Shown in pieces: positions 61,897-64,000 of a DNA stretch of 64,000 bases. The stretch lies in contig CBDEUC010000003.1 of the NCBI GenBank assembly GCA_965243105.1, forward strand, positions 2,356,001 to 2,420,000. Reading direction: 5' to 3'. Positions within the stretch are counted from its first letter, which is position 1. Every line of letters starts with the position of its first letter. This stretch comes from WLWS01 sp965243105. GTDB taxonomy: Bacteria > Pseudomonadota > Gammaproteobacteria > Eutrophobiales > Eutrophobiaceae. The notes beneath the pieces were generated by a model, which saw only the letters and a program-made list of their open reading frames with translations, made no database searches and was not told the DNA's origin. A program made the position numbers and the translations under genes.

Positions 61897-64000
61897 ATGA
61901 CCTATTCTTACACTGAGAAGAAGAGAATCCGCAAGGATTTTGGAAAATTGAGAAGTGTGCTGGACACACCTTATTTACTGGCTACCCAGATTGATTCTTT
62001 TCGCCAGTTTTTGCAGCCAGGAGTGGAGACCGAGTCTCTTCGCGATGTGGGCCTGCACGCTGCATTTAAGTCAGTTTTCCCAATTGAAAGCTATTCCGGT
62101 AACGCTATGCTGGAATATGTTTCCTATACCCTTGGGACACCGGTATTTGATGTAAAGGAATGCCAGCTAAGGGGAATGACTTACGCTGCTTCATTAAGGG
62201 TTAAAGTACGCCTTGTCATATATGACAAGGAAGCGGGTTTAAACAAGAAGGTCGTCAAGGACATCAAGGAACAGGATGTTTACATGGGGGAAATCCCTCT
62301 CATGACAAAGACCGGGACCTTCGTCATCAATGGCACAGAGCGCGTAATTGTTTCCCAGTTGCATCGTTCACCTGGCGTGTTTTTTGAACATGACCGGGGT
62401 AAGACGCATTCATCAGGAAAGCTGCTTTACTCTGCACGTGTCATTCCCTACCGCGGCTCATGGCTTGATTTCGAATTTGATCCCAAGGATCTCGTTTTTT
62501 GTCGTATTGACCGACGTAGAAAAATCCCCGCTACGATTCTTCTGCGCGCGCTTGGTTACGAAACTGAGGAAATACTTAGTATCTTCTTCGATACCAACAC
62601 CTTCCATATTTCTCCGAAGGGCATCAAGCTCGACCTGATTGCCGAGAGACTGCGCGGTGAAACTGCTGCGTTTGATATCACTGCCAAGAAAGGCGGTAAG
62701 GTGATAGTTGAAAAAGAAAGACGTATTACCGCGCGTCATATCCGCGAGATTGAAAAGGCAAAGATTACCCAGCTCGAGGTTCCAGCCGAGTACCTCATTG
62801 GTAAGGTACTGGCAAAAGCACTGATCGATCCGGAAAACGGTGAAGTTGACCAGGAGACCGGGGAGGTTATTCCGCTGGCTCCGGCGAACACCGAAATTAC
62901 CGAGGAGTTGCTTGAAAAACTCCTGGAAGGCGGTGAATACGAATTAGAAACCCTTTACGTCAATGACCTGGATCGGGGTCCCTACATTTCTGACACGCTG
63001 CGTGCGGACACCACCACCACTCAGCTCGAGGCAATGATTGAGATCTACAGGATGATGCGTCCTGGAGAGCCACCGACAAAGGATGCCGCAGAGAACCTGT
63101 TCAAGAATCTCTTTTTCAGCGCTGACAGGTATGACCTGAGCGCTGTTGGTCGTATGAAGTTTAATCGCCGTGTGGGCCGTAAGGATGTGACTGGCCCCGG
63201 CATTCTTTACGACGGCAAGTACTTTGGTGAGCGTAACGACGAGCTTTCAAAAACGCTTTTTGAGGAAATTGGTACGGAGCGCTCGGATATCATGGATGTC
63301 CTGAGCACGCTTGTCGCGATCAGGAACGGTCGTGGCTCCATTGATGACATCGACCACCTGGGTAACCGGCGTGTTCGCAGCGTCGGTGAAATGGCTGAGA
63401 ACCAGTTTCGAATTGGCCTGGTGCGCGTAGAGCGCGCTGTCAAGGAACGCCTGAGTCTCGCTGAGTCTGAAGGACTTATGCCTCAGGAAATTATCAATGC
63501 GAAGCCGGTATCTGCAGTCATCAAGGAATTTTTTGGCTCCAGTCAACTTTCACAGTTCATGGACCAAAACAATCCACTCTCAGAAATCACGCACAAGCGC
63601 AGGATTTCGGCCCTTGGACCGGGTGGTCTGACAAGGGAACGTGCTGGATTTGAGGTTCGTGACGTGCACCCGACACATTACGGCAGGGTTTGCCCTATTG
63701 AGACGCCGGAAGGCCCCAATATTGGCCTGATCAACTCGCTTGCCATGTATGCCCGCACCAACGAATATGGGTTTCTTGAAACACCGTATCGAAAGGTGGA
63801 AAACGGCAAGGTCACCGAGGAAATCGAATACCTGTCTGCCATTGAAGAAGGTGACTATGTTATTGCCCAGGCAAATACGCGACTGGATAAAAATGGCAAG
63901 CTGGTGGACGAGCTGTTGTCCTGTCGTCACCTGAACGAAACCATCATGTCGACCCCGGACCGTGTTCAGTACATGGACGTGTCGCCAAAACAGATCGTTT
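61897..64000 (+). CDS. rpoB: RNA polymerase beta subunit, N-terminal part (gene runs off the right edge)
   Basis: Beta subunit of RNA polymerase. The first 701 codons are present, starting MTYSYTEKKRIRKDFGK as in E. coli RpoB and open to the edge of the window. The rifampicin-region SQLSQFMDQNNPLSEITHKRRISALGPGGL matches the wild-type E. coli sequence, including Asp, His and Ser at the usual resistance positions. It shares the transcript with rplJL across the hairpin at 61756-61783. Confidence 0.98.
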   Translation, partial: MTYSYTEKKRIRKDFGKLRSVLDTPYLLATQIDSFRQFLQPGVETESLRDVGLHAAFKSVFPIESYSGNAMLEYVSYTLGTPVFDVKECQLRGMTYAASLRVKVRLVIYDKEAGLNKKVVKDIKEQDVYMGEIPLMTKTGTFVINGTERVIVSQLHRSPGVFFEHDRGKTHSSGKLLYSARVIPYRGSWLDFEFDPKDLVFCRIDRRRKIPATILLRALGYETEEILSIFFDTNTFHISPKGIKLDLIAERLRGETAAFDITAKKGGKVIVEKERRITARHIREIEKAKITQLEVPAEYLIGKVLAKALIDPENGEVDQETGEVIPLAPANTEITEELLEKLLEGGEYELETLYVNDLDRGPYISDTLRADTTTTQLEAMIEIYRMMRPGEPPTKDAAENLFKNLFFSADRYDLSAVGRMKFNRRVGRKDVTGPGILYDGKYFGERNDELSKTLFEEIGTERSDIMDVLSTLVAIRNGRGSIDDIDHLGNRRVRSVGEMAENQFRIGLVRVERAVKERLSLAESEGLMPQEIINAKPVSAVIKEFFGSSQLSQFMDQNNPLSEITHKRRISALGPGGLTRERAGFEVRDVHPTHYGRVCPIETPEGPNIGLINSLAMYARTNEYGFLETPYRKVENGKVTEEIEYLSAIEEGDYVIAQANTRLDKNGKLVDELLSCRHLNETIMSTPDRVQYMDVSPKQIV

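Overview
This 64 kb window is chromosomal DNA from a gammaproteobacterium, most likely a marine, flagellated, aerobic heterotroph. The evidence is an outer-membrane LptD, a TonB-dependent receptor, a PomAB-like (sodium-type) flagellar stator, an Rnf-type complex, a TRAP transporter, and the conserved blocks def-fmt-rsmB / dprA-smg-topA-tsaC and tRNA-tuf-secE-nusG-rplKAJL-rpoB. Genus cannot be told from the sequence alone. I see no rRNA, prophage, IS element or CRISPR array.

Layout. 1-6.4 kb (minus strand): the N-terminal two thirds or so of lptD, a small membrane protein, yhbY and a compact rnfABCDG operon without rnfE. 6.5-10.4 kb: metG (minus), divergent from apbC/mrp and dcd. 10.4-18.8 kb: an accessory catabolic region with a TRAP transporter, a two-subunit Rieske oxygenase, a TonB-dependent receptor, an intergenic palindromic element and a cyclase-family hydrolase. 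18.9-21.8 kb: pomA-pomB-pilZ behind a sigma-28-type promoter. 21.9-28.3 kb: cysG, msrB, a LexA-like repressor preceded by a 20-bp perfect inverted repeat, small unknown genes, and a FapA (DUF342) gene with a second sigma-28-type promoter. 28.3-39.5 kb: sulfatase, PHP phosphatase, rapA, uup, GIY-YIG, Sel1-repeat, dUTPase-like and DUF885 genes. 39.5-50 kb (minus): methyltransferase, trkH, trkA, ntrX-like, ntrY-like, DUF4390, rsmB, fmt, def. 50.2-56.3 kb (plus): LysM protein, dprA, smg, topA, tsaC. 56.4-64 kb (plus): tRNA-Tyr, -Gly, -Thr, tuf, tRNA-Trp, secE, nusG, rplK, rplA, rplJ, rplL and the first 701 codons of rpoB.

Most of the window is core genome. Three proteins depart from their families at catalytic or cofactor-binding residues. 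RnfA has serine at both positions where its family has the cysteines that hold a membrane iron-sulfur cluster, and its partner gene rnfE is absent from the operon. The LexA-like protein has lost the catalytic serine and the Ala-Gly cleavage bond, and sits behind a long inverted repeat unlike a gammaproteobacterial SOS box. The NtrX-like regulator has a damaged Walker A motif, a damaged Walker B motif and no GAFTGA loop. The motility genes are tied together by two sigma-28-like promoters of identical geometry, 4.5 kb apart.
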